Shown in pieces: positions 17,337 to 26,101 of a DNA stretch of 64,000 bases. Numbering within the stretch: position 1 is the first letter of the stretch; every line of letters begins with the position of its first letter. The translations under genes were made by a program, and so were the position numbers. The notes below the pieces were generated by a model. The model had not been told where the DNA came from, made no database searches, and was given only the letters and a program-made list of their open reading frames with translations. This stretch comes from Pseudooceanicola antarcticus (lineage in GTDB: Bacteria; Pseudomonadota; Alphaproteobacteria; Rhodobacterales; Rhodobacteraceae), in the NCBI RefSeq assembly GCF_900215355.1, contig NZ_OBEA01000006.1, positions 186,001 to 250,000 on the forward strand, given 5' to 3'.

Positions 17337-18740
17337 TCAGAGGCTCCGCATCTGCGGACGCCTTGGGGGCTGGGCGCTCAGCATCAGGTCATGCAGCGCC
17401 CAGACCAGCGCGTCCAGCCGATCCGGGCTGCCAGTGCCCTCCCATCCCTGCTGCGTCATCTGCGCCAGCTGGTCTTCAAGCGCACCCAACCCTTTCACGT
17501 GTCGTACCCGCCCCTGTTCGTAGAGCGCCGCGACGGGTTCGGCCCGTGCGGCCTTGCCACGAGAGGCGCGGACCTTCTTCACTGGCACCAGGGGATCGAC
17601 CTGTCGCAGAACGGCCTCGACCAGGTCTCCGCCCTGGTTCACCTCCGCCACGATCCGATCTGCGCCATGCCGCTCGAAGGCGGCCACCGCCGCCTCGGCC
17701 CATTGCGCCGGGCGCGCCGCCGCGACCGAGGCATCCTCCAGCACATAGGCGCGCCAATGCTGTGGTGCCCCCCTGGCCACCACCCCGGCGACCACGATTC
17801 CGCATTCGTCCGAGCCCTCGTGCCCGGTCACGGGCGGGTCCACCGCGACCACGATCCGGCTCAGCTCGGGGATCTCCTCGACCTGGGCGGCGTGAAGCAT
17901 GTCCGAGGTCCACAGGGCACCCTCCGTCTCGCCCATCAGGAGTCCGTCCAGCTCCTGCCGACCAAGCCGGGTGCCCGCGTAGCGCGCGCGCACCTCTTCA
18001 AGAAAACTCTCTGCCAGGTTGGCCCGATTGGCTTCGGTCGGAGCATGTGTGCTCACCGTCGAGGGCGCCTCGAGCAGGCGTTTCAGCACGCCGACGTTGC
18101 GCGGGGTGGTGGTAACGCAGATCCGCGGATCATCCCCCAGGCGCAGGGCAAACTGCAGCATGTCCCAGGTCGCCTCGGCCTTCTTCCACTTGGCCAGTTC
18201 ATCCAGCCAGGCGCCATCGAACTGCGGTCCGCGCAGCGCCTCGGGCTCGCTTGCCGAAAAGGCCTGCGCCTCGGCCCCGTTGGGCCAGACCAGCCGCCGC
18301 CGCGTGGCCTGCCACTCGGGCTTCCGGTCTGGCGGAGAGCAGGCCATGATGCCGCTCTCGCCGAAGATCATCACGTCGCGGACCTGGTCGAAGGTCTCTC
18401 CGACCAGCGCCAGCCGCCGACATCGCCCCGGCGCCAGAGGCCGCGGGCCCTCGACCTCGGCCCGCACCCATTCCGATCCGGCGCGCGACTTGCCCGCGCC
18501 GCGTCCACCCAGGATCACCCAGGACTTCCACTCACCCTCGGGGGGCAATTGGTGCGGCATGGCCCAGAACTCGAACAAGAAAGGGAGAGCACGAAGCTCT
18601 CCCTCATCCAGTTCATCCAGAAACCGTTTCTGCACATCCGCATCGGCGGAGGCGATCCAGGCGGCACCCGATCGAAGCCCGCGCGGCGTCGAGGTCGATT
18701 TCCTCGGCGCCTCCCTGTCCATTGCGCTGTCGTCCTTCAT
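17337..18740 (-). CDS. GTA large terminase subunit, packaging ATPase and nuclease (g2)
   Basis: The 467-residue TerL (Rcc01683) pumps DNA into the head and cuts it. The ATPase domain has Walker A in GGRGAGKSRAG and Walker B in FDGAWLDELAKW. The nuclease domain shows acidic residues in VAVDPPVTG and IVAEVNQGG. The N-terminus (LRALPFLFEFWAMPHQLPP) is conserved in GTA TerL proteins, so the 128-base overlap with g1 is real. ATG 18740 is preceded by GGAGG with 9 bases spacing; a TTG one codon earlier is less likely. Confidence 0.94.
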   Translation of the reverse strand: MKDDSAMDREAPRKSTSTPRGLRSGAAWIASADADVQKRFLDELDEGELRALPFLFEFWAMPHQLPPEGEWKSWVILGGRGAGKSRAGSEWVRAEVEGPRPLAPGRCRRLALVGETFDQVRDVMIFGESGIMACSPPDRKPEWQATRRRLVWPNGAEAQAFSASEPEALRGPQFDGAWLDELAKWKKAEATWDMLQFALRLGDDPRICVTTTPRNVGVLKRLLEAPSTVSTHAPTEANRANLAESFLEEVRARYAGTRLGRQELDGLLMGETEGALWTSDMLHAAQVEEIPELSRIVVAVDPPVTGHEGSDECGIVVAGVVARGAPQHWRAYVLEDASVAAARPAQWAEAAVAAFERHGADRIVAEVNQGGDLVEAVLRQVDPLVPVKKVRASRGKAARAEPVAALYEQGRVRHVKGLGALEDQLAQMTQQGWEGTGSPDRLDALVWALHDLMLSAQPPRRPQMRSL

Positions 18741-18945
18741 CAAGCTTGGCCTCCATCTCCAACGCGAAGCGAATCCAGAACCGGATTTCTCCGCTCAACT
18801 TGACGGCGTCCTTTGCCGCCACGATCTCTCCGGCGCGCACCCTGTCCTGCACACCCTCGAGGTCTTCCGCGAGATCGCGGATCTGCCGTTCGACACGCTC
18901 GACTGCCTCGCGCAGCCGGGCTTCCTTTTCTGCGATCATTTCCAT
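18613..18945 (-). CDS. GTA small terminase subunit (g1)
   Basis: This 110-residue helical protein matches g1 (Rcc01682), described as a small terminase that lacks the usual DNA-binding domain, fitting the non-specific packaging by GTAs. The first 45 residues form a strongly charged coiled coil (KEARLREAVERVERQIRDLA). The segment VKLSGEIRFWIRFALEMEAKL is typical. It overlaps the TerL gene by 128 bases in another frame. ATG 18945 has no strong ribosome binding site; ATG 18939 is possible. Confidence 0.85.
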   Translation of the reverse strand: MEMIAEKEARLREAVERVERQIRDLAEDLEGVQDRVRAGEIVAAKDAVKLSGEIRFWIRFALEMEAKLDEGRQRNGQGGAEEIDLDAARASIGCRLDRLRRCGCAETVSG

Positions 18946-18990
18946 CGTCTGTTATTTGCCTCGCGCATTATCGTTGTCCCCCCGACACCG

Positions 18991-19010
18991 ACCGCGACAC
19001 GAACCGCGAC
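18991..19010. promoter_or_regulatory. Direct repeats in the GTA upstream region
   Basis: ACCGCGAC occurs twice with a 12-base period (18991-18998, 19003-19010), about 50-65 bases before the g1 start. A GATAAT-like -10 lies at 18967-18972 on the minus strand. The space between the mltG terminator and g1 is only about 75 bases, so the GTA promoter must lie here or upstream of the terminator. The repeats could bind an activator such as GafA, but that is inference. Confidence 0.35.
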
Positions 19011-19022
19011 CTGAGACGCACG

Positions 19023-19053
19023 AAAAAACGGCCGTGGGATTGCTCCCAGGCCG
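19023..19053 (-). terminator. Intrinsic terminator between mltG and the GTA cluster
   Basis: On the minus strand CGGCCTGGGA-GCAA-TCCCACGGCCG, with one bulged base, is followed by TTTTTT. It separates the fatty-acid/mltG unit from the GTA genes about 155 bases past the mltG stop. Confidence 0.85.
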
Positions 19054-19206
19054 CTTGCCCATTTGTTCCAGCATGGCACAACCTATAGATGAGACCGTGC
19101 GCTTAGTCAACTTATAGGGGCGTTCGGGCGGGGTAACGAAATGTTAACTCCCGCCCGAACCCAGACATCAAACCTATGAAATCATGAGGCTTTCACAGGC
19201 GATCCA

Positions 19207-20361
19207 TCACTGGTTCGCCCGTTCCGCCTCGATCTCGCGCCAACGGGCGACGTTGCGGTTATGCTCGTTCAGCGTCTCGGCAAAAGCATGCCCCCCGGTG
19301 CCATCGGCCACGAAGTAGATGTAGTCGGTGGGTTCGGGGTTCACCGCCGCCTCGATCGAGGCACGGCCCGGATTGGCAATGGGCGTCGGCGGCAGGCCGT
19401 CGATCACATAGGTGTTGTAGGGCGTCTCTCCACGCAGCTCGCTCTGGCGGATGCCGCGGTCCAGCACGCCCTCGCCGCGGGTGATGCCGTAGATCACCGT
19501 CGGGTCCGTCTGCAGGCGCATGCCGCGCTTCAGGCGGTTCTCGAAGACCGAGGCCACGGTGCGGCGCTCGTCCGGCACGGCGGTTTCCTTCTCGATGATC
19601 GACGCCATGATCAGCACCTCTTCGGGGCTCTTCAGCGGCAGGTCATCGACCCGGTTGGCCCAGGCCTCGGCCAGGATGGCGCTCTGACGGCTCTGCATCT
19701 CCTGCACCAGCTCGGCACGGCTCTCGCCCTTGGCGAACTCGTAGCTGTCGGGCGACAGGGTGCCCTCGGCGGGAATCTCGGAGATCTCGCCGGATAGCTC
19801 GCCGATCTGGTTCAGCAGCTGCACCACCTGCCACGAGGTCACACCCTCCGCCATCTGCACCCGGAAGCGGGTGTCGGCAGCGGCACGGATTTCCTCGTAG
19901 ACCTCGGGCGCTTCGGCCTCTCCGGGCACGAAGCGGGCCCGTTCGACGAAGCGCGTGGTGGCCGGGTCGAGTTCGCGCACCAGAACATCGGACTGGCGCA
20001 CGCCGACGCGGTAGACCACTTCGGTGCCGCAGGTCGAGGCACCGCCACGGGTGACGATATCGACGATCTGCTGCATCGAGGCCTCGGCCGGCACCAGGAA
20101 GGCGCCCGCTTTCAGCTCATTGGCCTTGTCGGTGTAATCCGCGCCGACCCGGAAGATCGAGCCGTTGGACACCGCGCCGCGCTCTTCCAGCTCGGCACTC
20201 ACGCGCCGCATGTTGGAGCCCGGCGCGACGCGCAGGCAGATCGCCTCGGCCAGGGGGCCTGGCTCGGCGTATTGCCGTTTACCCCAGACCACCGCACCCG
20301 CCAGCAGGAAGGTGGCGACGATCAGCAGGGTAAAGGCGTTCGAGGCGATGGATCGCCACAT
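19207..20361 (-). CDS. mltG: Endolytic peptidoglycan transglycosylase MltG (YceG-like)
   Basis: MltG cuts nascent glycan strands at the inner membrane and is thought to set strand length. A single N-terminal membrane anchor (about 8-26) is followed by a LysM-like region and the YceG catalytic domain. The catalytic glutamate is Glu257 in ASIIEKETAVPDER; YNTYVIDGLPPTPIANPG and YFVADGTGGHAFAETL are family signatures. At 384 residues it has an insertion of about 60 residues before the catalytic part compared with the E. coli protein. It starts 1 base after the fabF stop. Confidence 0.95.
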   Translation of the reverse strand: MWRSIASNAFTLLIVATFLLAGAVVWGKRQYAEPGPLAEAICLRVAPGSNMRRVSAELEERGAVSNGSIFRVGADYTDKANELKAGAFLVPAEASMQQIVDIVTRGGASTCGTEVVYRVGVRQSDVLVRELDPATTRFVERARFVPGEAEAPEVYEEIRAAADTRFRVQMAEGVTSWQVVQLLNQIGELSGEISEIPAEGTLSPDSYEFAKGESRAELVQEMQSRQSAILAEAWANRVDDLPLKSPEEVLIMASIIEKETAVPDERRTVASVFENRLKRGMRLQTDPTVIYGITRGEGVLDRGIRQSELRGETPYNTYVIDGLPPTPIANPGRASIEAAVNPEPTDYIYFVADGTGGHAFAETLNEHNRNVARWREIEAERANQ

Positions 20362-20362
20362 G

Positions 20363-21622
20363 TCAGCGCACCTTGCCGAAGATCAGGGAGGCATTGGTGC
20401 CGCCGAAGCCGAAGGAATTCGACAGAGCCACGTCGATCTTGCGCTCGCGCTTGGCATTGGGCGCCAGGTCGATCTTAGTCTCGACGGCCGGGTTGTCCAG
20501 GTTGATGGTCGGCGGGGCGACCTGGTCGCGGATGGCGAGGATCGAGAAGATCGCCTCGATCGCGCCTGCAGCGCCCAGCAGGTGGCCGGTGGCGGACTTG
20601 GTCGAGGACATGGTGACATCCCCGGCATGGTCGCCCATCAGTTTCTCCACTGCGCCTAGTTCAATGGTGTCGGCCATGGTCGAGGTGCCATGGGCATTCA
20701 CGTAATCGATGTCCGAGGGCGTCAGGCCGGCGCGGTTCAGCGCCATCTCCATGCAGCGACGTGCGCCGTCGCCATCTTCCGACGGGGCGGTGATGTGGTA
20801 GGCGTCACCCGACAGGCCATAGCCCAGGTATTCGCCGTAGATCTTGGCGCCACGGGCCACGGCGTGCTCGTATTCTTCCAGCACGACGATACCGGCACCT
20901 TCGCCCATGACGAAGCCGTCACGGTCGGCGTCATAGGGGCGCGAGGCCTTTTCAGGCTCGTCGCCGCGCTTGGTGGACAGCGCCTTGCAGGCGTTGAAGC
21001 CCGCGATGCCGATCTTGCAGATCGCCGCCTCGGCGCCGCCTGCGACCATCACGTCCGCATCGCCCCACTGGATCATCCGGGCCGCATCGCCGATGGCGTG
21101 GGCGCCGGTGGAACAGGCGGTGACGACCGAGTGGTTGGGCCCCTTGAAGCCGTACTTGATCGAAACCTGACCGGAGATCAGGTTGATAAGCGCGCCGGGC
21201 ACGAAGAACGGGCTGACGCGGCGCGGGCCCTTCTGCTCCATCATCACGGCGGTGTTGGCAATGGAGTTCAGGCCCCCGATGCCAGAGCCGATCAGCACGC
21301 CGGTGCGGCAGCGCGCCTCTTCGTCCTCGGGCATCCAGCCCGCGTCCTCGACCGCCTGCTGGGCGGCGGCAACGCCGAAGAGGATGAAGGTATCAACCTT
21401 GCGCTGCTCTTTCGGCTCCATCCACTGGTCGGCATTGAAGGTACCGTCCGAGCCATCGCCGCGCGGCACTTCACAGGCATAGGTGGTGGTCAGGCCCTCT
21501 GTATCGAACTGGGAGATCGGACCGGCGCCCGACTTCCCGTCCAGGATCCGCGACCAGCTTTCTTCGACACCGCAGGCCAGCGGGGTCACAAGCCCCAGAC
21601 CAGTGACAACAACACGACGCAT
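20363..21622 (-). CDS. fabF: Beta-ketoacyl-ACP synthase II
   Basis: FabF condenses malonyl-ACP with acyl-ACP during chain elongation. The 419-residue protein starts MRRVVVTGLGLVTPL. Its active-site Cys170 lies in VVTACSTGAH, with catalytic histidines in VNAHGTSTMADTIE and KSATGHLLGAAGA. ATG 21622 is chosen because it gives the family N-terminus; the open frame before it is unrelated. A hairpin terminator sits between acpP and fabF. Confidence 0.97.
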   Translation of the reverse strand: MRRVVVTGLGLVTPLACGVEESWSRILDGKSGAGPISQFDTEGLTTTYACEVPRGDGSDGTFNADQWMEPKEQRKVDTFILFGVAAAQQAVEDAGWMPEDEEARCRTGVLIGSGIGGLNSIANTAVMMEQKGPRRVSPFFVPGALINLISGQVSIKYGFKGPNHSVVTACSTGAHAIGDAARMIQWGDADVMVAGGAEAAICKIGIAGFNACKALSTKRGDEPEKASRPYDADRDGFVMGEGAGIVVLEEYEHAVARGAKIYGEYLGYGLSGDAYHITAPSEDGDGARRCMEMALNRAGLTPSDIDYVNAHGTSTMADTIELGAVEKLMGDHAGDVTMSSTKSATGHLLGAAGAIEAIFSILAIRDQVAPPTINLDNPAVETKIDLAPNAKRERKIDVALSNSFGFGGTNASLIFGKVR

Positions 21623-21766
21623 ATGCTTCCGCCCCTCAAATCTACTCTTTGCCCGCTCATACCCGAGGCCACGCCTCGGGGGCAAGGCTTCCGCGCCTGC
21701 GCACCACTTCATAGGCGGTGAAACGAAGCGCTTTGCCACGCGCTGCCTCCGAAGCGGCGCGCCATG

Positions 21767-21804
21767 AAAAAGGGGCTCCTGTCATCAGACAGAAGCCCCT
21801 TTCT
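21767..21804. terminator. Intrinsic terminator between acpP and fabF
   Basis: AAGGGGCTTCTGTC-TGAT-GACAGGAGCCCCTT on the minus strand forms a stem of about 14 bp with one mismatch, followed by TTTC; the opposite strand also ends in a T-rich run. It probably keeps acpP mRNA at a much higher level than fabF. Confidence 0.75.
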
Positions 21805-21848
21805 TGTCTCTCGCGGCAGGTCCGGCATGCGGCCTGTCTGCGTCAGCC

Positions 21849-22082
21849 TCAGGCGGCTTCGGAGATGAACTTCACCGCGTCGCCGAAGGTCTGGATGTTC
21901 TCGGCTGCGTCATCGGGGATCTCGATGCCGAACTCTTCCTCGAAGGCCATGACCAGCTCGACGGTGTCGAGGCTGTCTGCGCCCAGATCGTCGATGAAGG
22001 AGGCGTTCTCAACCACCTTGTCTTCTTCCACGCCGAGATGCTCGACAACGATTTTCTTCACGCGCTCTGCGACATCGCTCAT
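21849..22082 (-). CDS. acpP: Acyl carrier protein
   Basis: This 77-residue acidic helical protein carries growing fatty acids. The phosphopantetheine attaches at Ser37 in the [10 protein letters not shown] motif. The start [18 protein letters not shown] is typical. It is flanked by its own candidate promoter upstream and a terminator downstream, in line with the high expression usual for acpP. Confidence 0.98.
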   Translation of the reverse strand: MSDVAERVKKIVVEHLGVEEDKVVENASFIDDLGADSLDTVELVMAFEEEFGIEIPDDAAENIQTFGDAVKFISEAA

Positions 22083-22234
22083 AGGTCTTCCCCTCACGTC
22101 ACATGGGCCTCTGGGCCCGTTTCTTGCCTCGCCCCTAGCGGGCAGCTTCATTGCCCCAACCGGGGCTCTTCCACCCCGCATTGCGAGGCGCAGGATCCTG
22201 CAATTCCAGCACAGGTCCCGCAAAATCTGCGCCG

Positions 22235-22262
22235 CCTATAGCACATGGTTTCGGCAACGCAA
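22235..22262 (-). promoter_or_regulatory. Candidate acpP promoter
   Basis: On the minus strand TTGCGT and TATAGG stand 16 bases apart, about 150 bases upstream of the acpP ATG. The whole 357-base gap 22083-22439 between fabG and acpP holds no other gene or clear site that I can see. Confidence 0.45.
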
Positions 22263-22439
22263 ACGCTTTCGGGCCCGCTTTCCTAAGCTGGTCCCCCGGC
22301 GGCTCCGATGCAAGGCCGGGCTCGCCGTGAATTTCGCCAGAAGGCCCCAAGCCGTCCGCAAAAGCAACCCCATGCGAAACCGCACGCAGGCGGCAGCCTC
22401 GGGGGCGGGACCCCTGCCCCTCCCCCGAGAGCCCAGGCC

Positions 22440-23177
22440 TTACAGCATTGCCATGCCGCCGTTCACATGCAGCGTGGCGCCGGTCACATAGCCTGCTTCG
22501 GGGCTGGCGAGGTAGAGAACCGCGGCGGCGATCTCTTCCGGGGTGCCCATGCGCGAGGCCGGGATCTGCGCGTCGATCTTGGCCTTCTGCTCGTCGTTCA
22601 GCTTGTCGGTCATCGCGGTGGCGATGAAGCCCGGCGCGACGCAGTTGGCGGTGATGCCACGGCTGGCCACTTCATAGGCGATGGATTTGGTCATGCCGAC
22701 CATGCCCGCCTTGGCGGCGGCATAGTTCACCTGGCCGGGATTGCCGGTGGCACCGACGATGGACGAGATGTTCACGATGCGACCCCAGCGAGCCTTCATC
22801 ATCGGGCGCATCACGCCACGGCAGAGGCGCATGGTGGCGGTCAGGTTGACGTCAAGCACCGACTGCCAGTCTTCGTCGCTCATCCGCATGAAGAGCTGGT
22901 CACGGGTGATGCCCGCATTGTTCACCAGGATATCGAGAGAGCCCATGGCCGCCGCAGCCGCCTTGGGCAGGGCCTCGACAGCCTCGGCATCGGAAAGATT
23001 GCAGGGCAGCACATGGGCGCGCTCACCCAGCTCTGCCGCCAGCTCCTGCAGCGGAGCCTCGCGGGTGCCGCTCAGGCCCACCGTCGCGCCCGCGCCGTGC
23101 AGCGCCTTGGCGATCGCGCCGCCGATGCCACCGCTGGCGCCGGTTACCAGCGCCGCCTTGCCCGTCAGATCAAACAT
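22440..23177 (-). CDS. fabG: 3-oxoacyl-ACP reductase
   Basis: FabG reduces 3-oxoacyl-ACP with NADPH. The 245-residue Rossmann protein has the cofactor motif TGASGGIG (12-19) and the catalytic Ser138/139, Tyr152 and Lys156 (NYAAAKAG). The C-terminal YVTGATLHVNGGMAM is the standard end. ATG 23177 gives the normal start MFDLTGKAALVTG. Confidence 0.97.
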   Translation of the reverse strand: MFDLTGKAALVTGASGGIGGAIAKALHGAGATVGLSGTREAPLQELAAELGERAHVLPCNLSDAEAVEALPKAAAAAMGSLDILVNNAGITRDQLFMRMSDEDWQSVLDVNLTATMRLCRGVMRPMMKARWGRIVNISSIVGATGNPGQVNYAAAKAGMVGMTKSIAYEVASRGITANCVAPGFIATAMTDKLNDEQKAKIDAQIPASRMGTPEEIAAAVLYLASPEAGYVTGATLHVNGGMAML

Positions 23178-23280
23178 GTCTTTCTCCCAGTCGGGGTCCC
23201 GCCCCAATCATCCTATTCAAATCTCCCGCAGGGCCTGGCCCCGCGGGTACTCTATCCCGAATTCCCGCGCGCCCGAGCTC

Positions 23281-24219
23281 TTACTCGGCCGCCGCGGTCA
23301 CCTTGGCGACCTCTTCGGGCGTGCCGATCTGGGCGCAGGAGATCTCGCGCGCGATGCGGCGGATCATGCCCGAAAGCGCCTTGCCAGCGCCGATCTCCCA
23401 GACCTCGGTCACGCCCTGCTGGGCCATGTAACCCACGCTCTCGCGCCAGCGCACCGAGCCGGTGACCTGCTCGACCAGCAGCGCCTTGATCGCTTCCGCG
23501 TCCGAGACCGCCTCGGCGCGCACATTGGCGACCAGCGGCACGGCGGGTGCGGCGAAGGTGACCTCGGCCAGCGCGGCCTGCATCGCCTCCGCGGCGGGCT
23601 GCATCAGCGCGCAGTGGAAGGGGGCAGAGACCGGCAGCAGCATGGCGCGCTTGGCGCCGGCGGCCTTGGCGATCTCGACCGCGCGTTCCACGGCAGCCTT
23701 GTGGCCCGAGATCACCACCTGGCTGGGATCATTGTCATTGGCGGCCTGGCAGACCTCGCCCTGGGCGGCTTCCTCGGCCACGGCAGAGGCGGCAGCGAAG
23801 TCGAGCCCCAGCAGGGCGGCCATGGCGCCCTGGCCCACGGGGACGGCCTGCTGCATGGCACGGCCACGGATACGCAGCAGACGCGCCGCGTCGGCCGCGC
23901 TGACGGTGCCGGCGGCAGCCAGAGCCGAATATTCCCCCAGCGAGTGACCGGCCACGAAAGCGGCATCGGAAATCGAGACCCCCTCGGCCTCAAGCGCGCG
24001 GAAGGCCGCGAGCGAGGTTGCCATCAGGGCGGGCTGGGCGTTCTCGGTCAGGGTCAGCTCTTCGGCCTCGCCCTCCCAGATCAGCGCGCTCAGGTCCTGG
24101 CCCAGGGCCTCGTTCACCTCGTCGAAGACGGCCTTGGCCTGCGGATAGGCTTCGGCCAGCGCCCGGCCCATGCCGATGGTCTGTGCTCCCTGCCCCGGAA
24201 AGACGAATGCGCGGCTCAT
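23281..24219 (-). CDS. fabD: Malonyl-CoA:ACP transacylase
   Basis: FabD loads malonyl groups onto ACP. The 312 residues begin MSRAFVFPGQGAQTIGMG; the nucleophile is Ser93 in GHSLGEYSAL, and the catalytic histidine is in VSAPFHCALM. It is the first gene of the minus-strand fab cluster and lies 103 bases before fabG. The 243-base region upstream is shared with the divergent cytochrome gene. Confidence 0.97.
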   Translation of the reverse strand: MSRAFVFPGQGAQTIGMGRALAEAYPQAKAVFDEVNEALGQDLSALIWEGEAEELTLTENAQPALMATSLAAFRALEAEGVSISDAAFVAGHSLGEYSALAAAGTVSAADAARLLRIRGRAMQQAVPVGQGAMAALLGLDFAAASAVAEEAAQGEVCQAANDNDPSQVVISGHKAAVERAVEIAKAAGAKRAMLLPVSAPFHCALMQPAAEAMQAALAEVTFAAPAVPLVANVRAEAVSDAEAIKALLVEQVTGSVRWRESVGYMAQQGVTEVWEIGAGKALSGMIRRIAREISCAQIGTPEEVAKVTAAAE

Positions 24220-24462
24220 ATCCCACTCCTTGATCCTTGCCCCACGGGGCATTTGCCTGTCGCCCGGTTCCGGGCGGATTGCGCGCGGGGATACAACCTG
24301 CTGCTCCACAAGGCAATCCTGCGCACCCTTCCGCACAACCGGGCAGCTCAGCGTGCCTCGCCCCGCACCAGCGCACACCCCCTGCGCGGCGGCCCGGAAT
24401 TGAGCTACGCCGCAGCGCAGCTAAATTGGCCCCAAACCTGTTTCCAGCGAAAGACCCTTGCC

Positions 24463-25698
24463 ATGTCTCTTTCCTCTTCCCTGCCCGACGCCGGAGACCG
24501 CTACGGCGTCGTCACCCGCACCATCCACTGGCTCACCGCCCTTCTGATCTTCGCCGCCTTCCCCCTTGGCCTCATCGCCCACGAGATGGCCGAGAAGCTC
24601 GACCAGGTGGCGGCCCAGGACCAGGCCGCGCTGGTGGCGCGCACCGCCACGCTCTTTTCGGTGCACAAGACCCTCGGCGTGGCCGTGGTCTTCGTCTCGA
24701 TCTTCCGCATCGCCTGGGGCCTCTCGCAGCGCCGTCCCGGCCTGATCAAGGGCGACCACCGCCCCGAGGCCCTGGCCGCAGAGACCGTGCACTACATGCT
24801 CTACAGCCTGCTGATCCTGGTACCCGTCTCGGGCTGGGTGCATCACGCCGCCACCGCCGGCTTCGCGCCGATCCTCTGGCCCTTCGGCCAGGGCCTGCCC
24901 TTCGTTCCCCAGAGCGAAACCCTGGCCTCGGTCACCACCGCCCTGCACTGGATCTTCGCCTGGTCCCTCGCCGGCGTGCTGGCGCTGCATATCGGCGGCG
25001 CGCTGAAGCACCACGTGATCGACCGTGACGCCACCCTGCGGCGCATGTGGCGCGGCGACAGCGCCGTCCCCTCGCCGCGCCAGCCCGGCCACGCCGCGCC
25101 GATGGCCACCGCCACCCTGCTGCTGGCCCTGATCGCGGCGCTCGGCGTTTCGCTGACCCCGGCCAAGCCCGGCGCCACCGCGGGCCAGGCTCCCACCCTG
25201 GCCGCGGCAGGCGGCGAATGGCAGGTCACCAATGGCCGCCTGGGGATCGAGGTCACCCAGTTCGGCAACCAGGTCGAGGGTAGCTTCGCCGATTGGGTGG
25301 CAGAGATCACCTATGACCCGGATGCCCCCGCCGGACCCGCCGGCCAGGTGACCGTCCAGGTTTCCGTGCCCTCGCTGACCCTTGGCTCGGTGACCAACCA
25401 GGCGCTCGGCGCAGATTTCCTGGCAGCCGAGGATCACCCCACGGCGATCTTCGACGCCCAGCTGATCAAGCAGGCGGACGGCAGCCATATCGCCGAGGGC
25501 ACCCTGAGCCTGCGCGACCAGCAGATGCCGCTCTCCTTCCCCTTCGAGCTCGAGATCGACGCAGAGGGCACCGCCCATGCCTCGGCCAGCTTCGAGCTTG
25601 ACCGCCGCGACTACGGCGTCGGCGCCAACATGCCCGACGAGAAGACCGTGGCCTTCGCCGTGGCGACCAATTGGGAGCTCACCGCCGAACGGCCCTGA
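24463..25698 (+). CDS. Cytochrome b561 membrane domain fused to a YceI-like lipocalin domain
   Basis: The protein has 411 residues. The first about 190 form a CybB-like cytochrome b561 with four membrane helices and candidate haem-ligand histidines in TIHWLTALLIF, SVHKTLGV, VHYMLYSLLILV and ALHWIFAWSLAG. A fifth hydrophobic helix (TATLLLALIAALGVSL, near 217-232) then leads to a YceI domain (about 250-411: FADWVAEITYDPD, DHPTAIFDAQLI, ASFELDRRDYGVG). YceI domains bind isoprenoid lipids such as quinones, so the fusion suggests lipid or quinone redox handling at the periplasmic face. ATG 24463 is the first plausible start after the divergent fabD region. Confidence 0.88.
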   Translation: MSLSSSLPDAGDRYGVVTRTIHWLTALLIFAAFPLGLIAHEMAEKLDQVAAQDQAALVARTATLFSVHKTLGVAVVFVSIFRIAWGLSQRRPGLIKGDHRPEALAAETVHYMLYSLLILVPVSGWVHHAATAGFAPILWPFGQGLPFVPQSETLASVTTALHWIFAWSLAGVLALHIGGALKHHVIDRDATLRRMWRGDSAVPSPRQPGHAAPMATATLLLALIAALGVSLTPAKPGATAGQAPTLAAAGGEWQVTNGRLGIEVTQFGNQVEGSFADWVAEITYDPDAPAGPAGQVTVQVSVPSLTLGSVTNQALGADFLAAEDHPTAIFDAQLIKQADGSHIAEGTLSLRDQQMPLSFPFELEIDAEGTAHASASFELDRRDYGVGANMPDEKTVAFAVATNWELTAERP

Positions 25699-25721
25699 GC
25701 CCACCCTCACCCGCAAGGAAC

Positions 25722-25755
25722 AGCCCCCGGCAGCGCGCTCTGCCGGGGGCTTTTT
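25722..25755 (+). terminator. Intrinsic terminator after the b561-YceI gene
   Basis: AGCCCCCGGCAG and CTGCCGGGGGCT form a 12-bp perfect stem with a 6-base loop, followed by TTTT. The rest of the 403-base gap 25699-26101 holds only the opposing terminator at 26021; I see no gene in it. Confidence 0.92.
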
Positions 25756-26020
25756 CATCTGCACGGCCCTGGGGTGTCGGCAAGCGTGGGCAATCGACCG
25801 CTTGGGGGCTGCCTGCTCATCGCCCCAAGAGCCGCATCGACAAAGCGCCGCGCAGCTTCCTGGCTGAGCCCTCAACCGCCACGCATTGGCCCCCAAGCTC
25901 CACACCTCCTGCCAAGGCCGCCCGTGCCGACAGGCATCGCTCCAGGGTCGCAATCCCCCCGCCCGCAGCCTCTGAGCGCCGTCCCCCCAAACGTCCGGTC
26001 TGCCGGTCCCTGACTTACGC

Positions 26021-26053
26021 AAACGAAAAGGGCCGCCTCGGGAAAGGCGGCCC
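26021..26053 (-). terminator. Intrinsic terminator after yceI
   Basis: On the minus strand GGGCCGCCT and AGGCGGCCC form a 9-bp stem with a 6-base loop, followed by TTTTCGTTT. Confidence 0.9.
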
Positions 26054-26101
26054 AGCTGAACCCCGGATGATGGGGAGATCCGGGGATCAAGGGGGGAGGT
26101 C

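Noticed and set aside
4736-18945. Prophage interpretation of the phage-like genes
   Set aside because: No integrase, attachment sites, repressor, replication or lysis module is seen, and order and sizes follow the R. capsulatus GTA exactly.
22741-24462. A long open frame upstream of and in frame with the b561-YceI gene, giving a 985-residue reading
   Set aside because: It lies antisense to fabG and fabD and has a low-complexity composition typical of GC-rich shadows. The real protein starts at 24463 with a cytochrome b561 helix.
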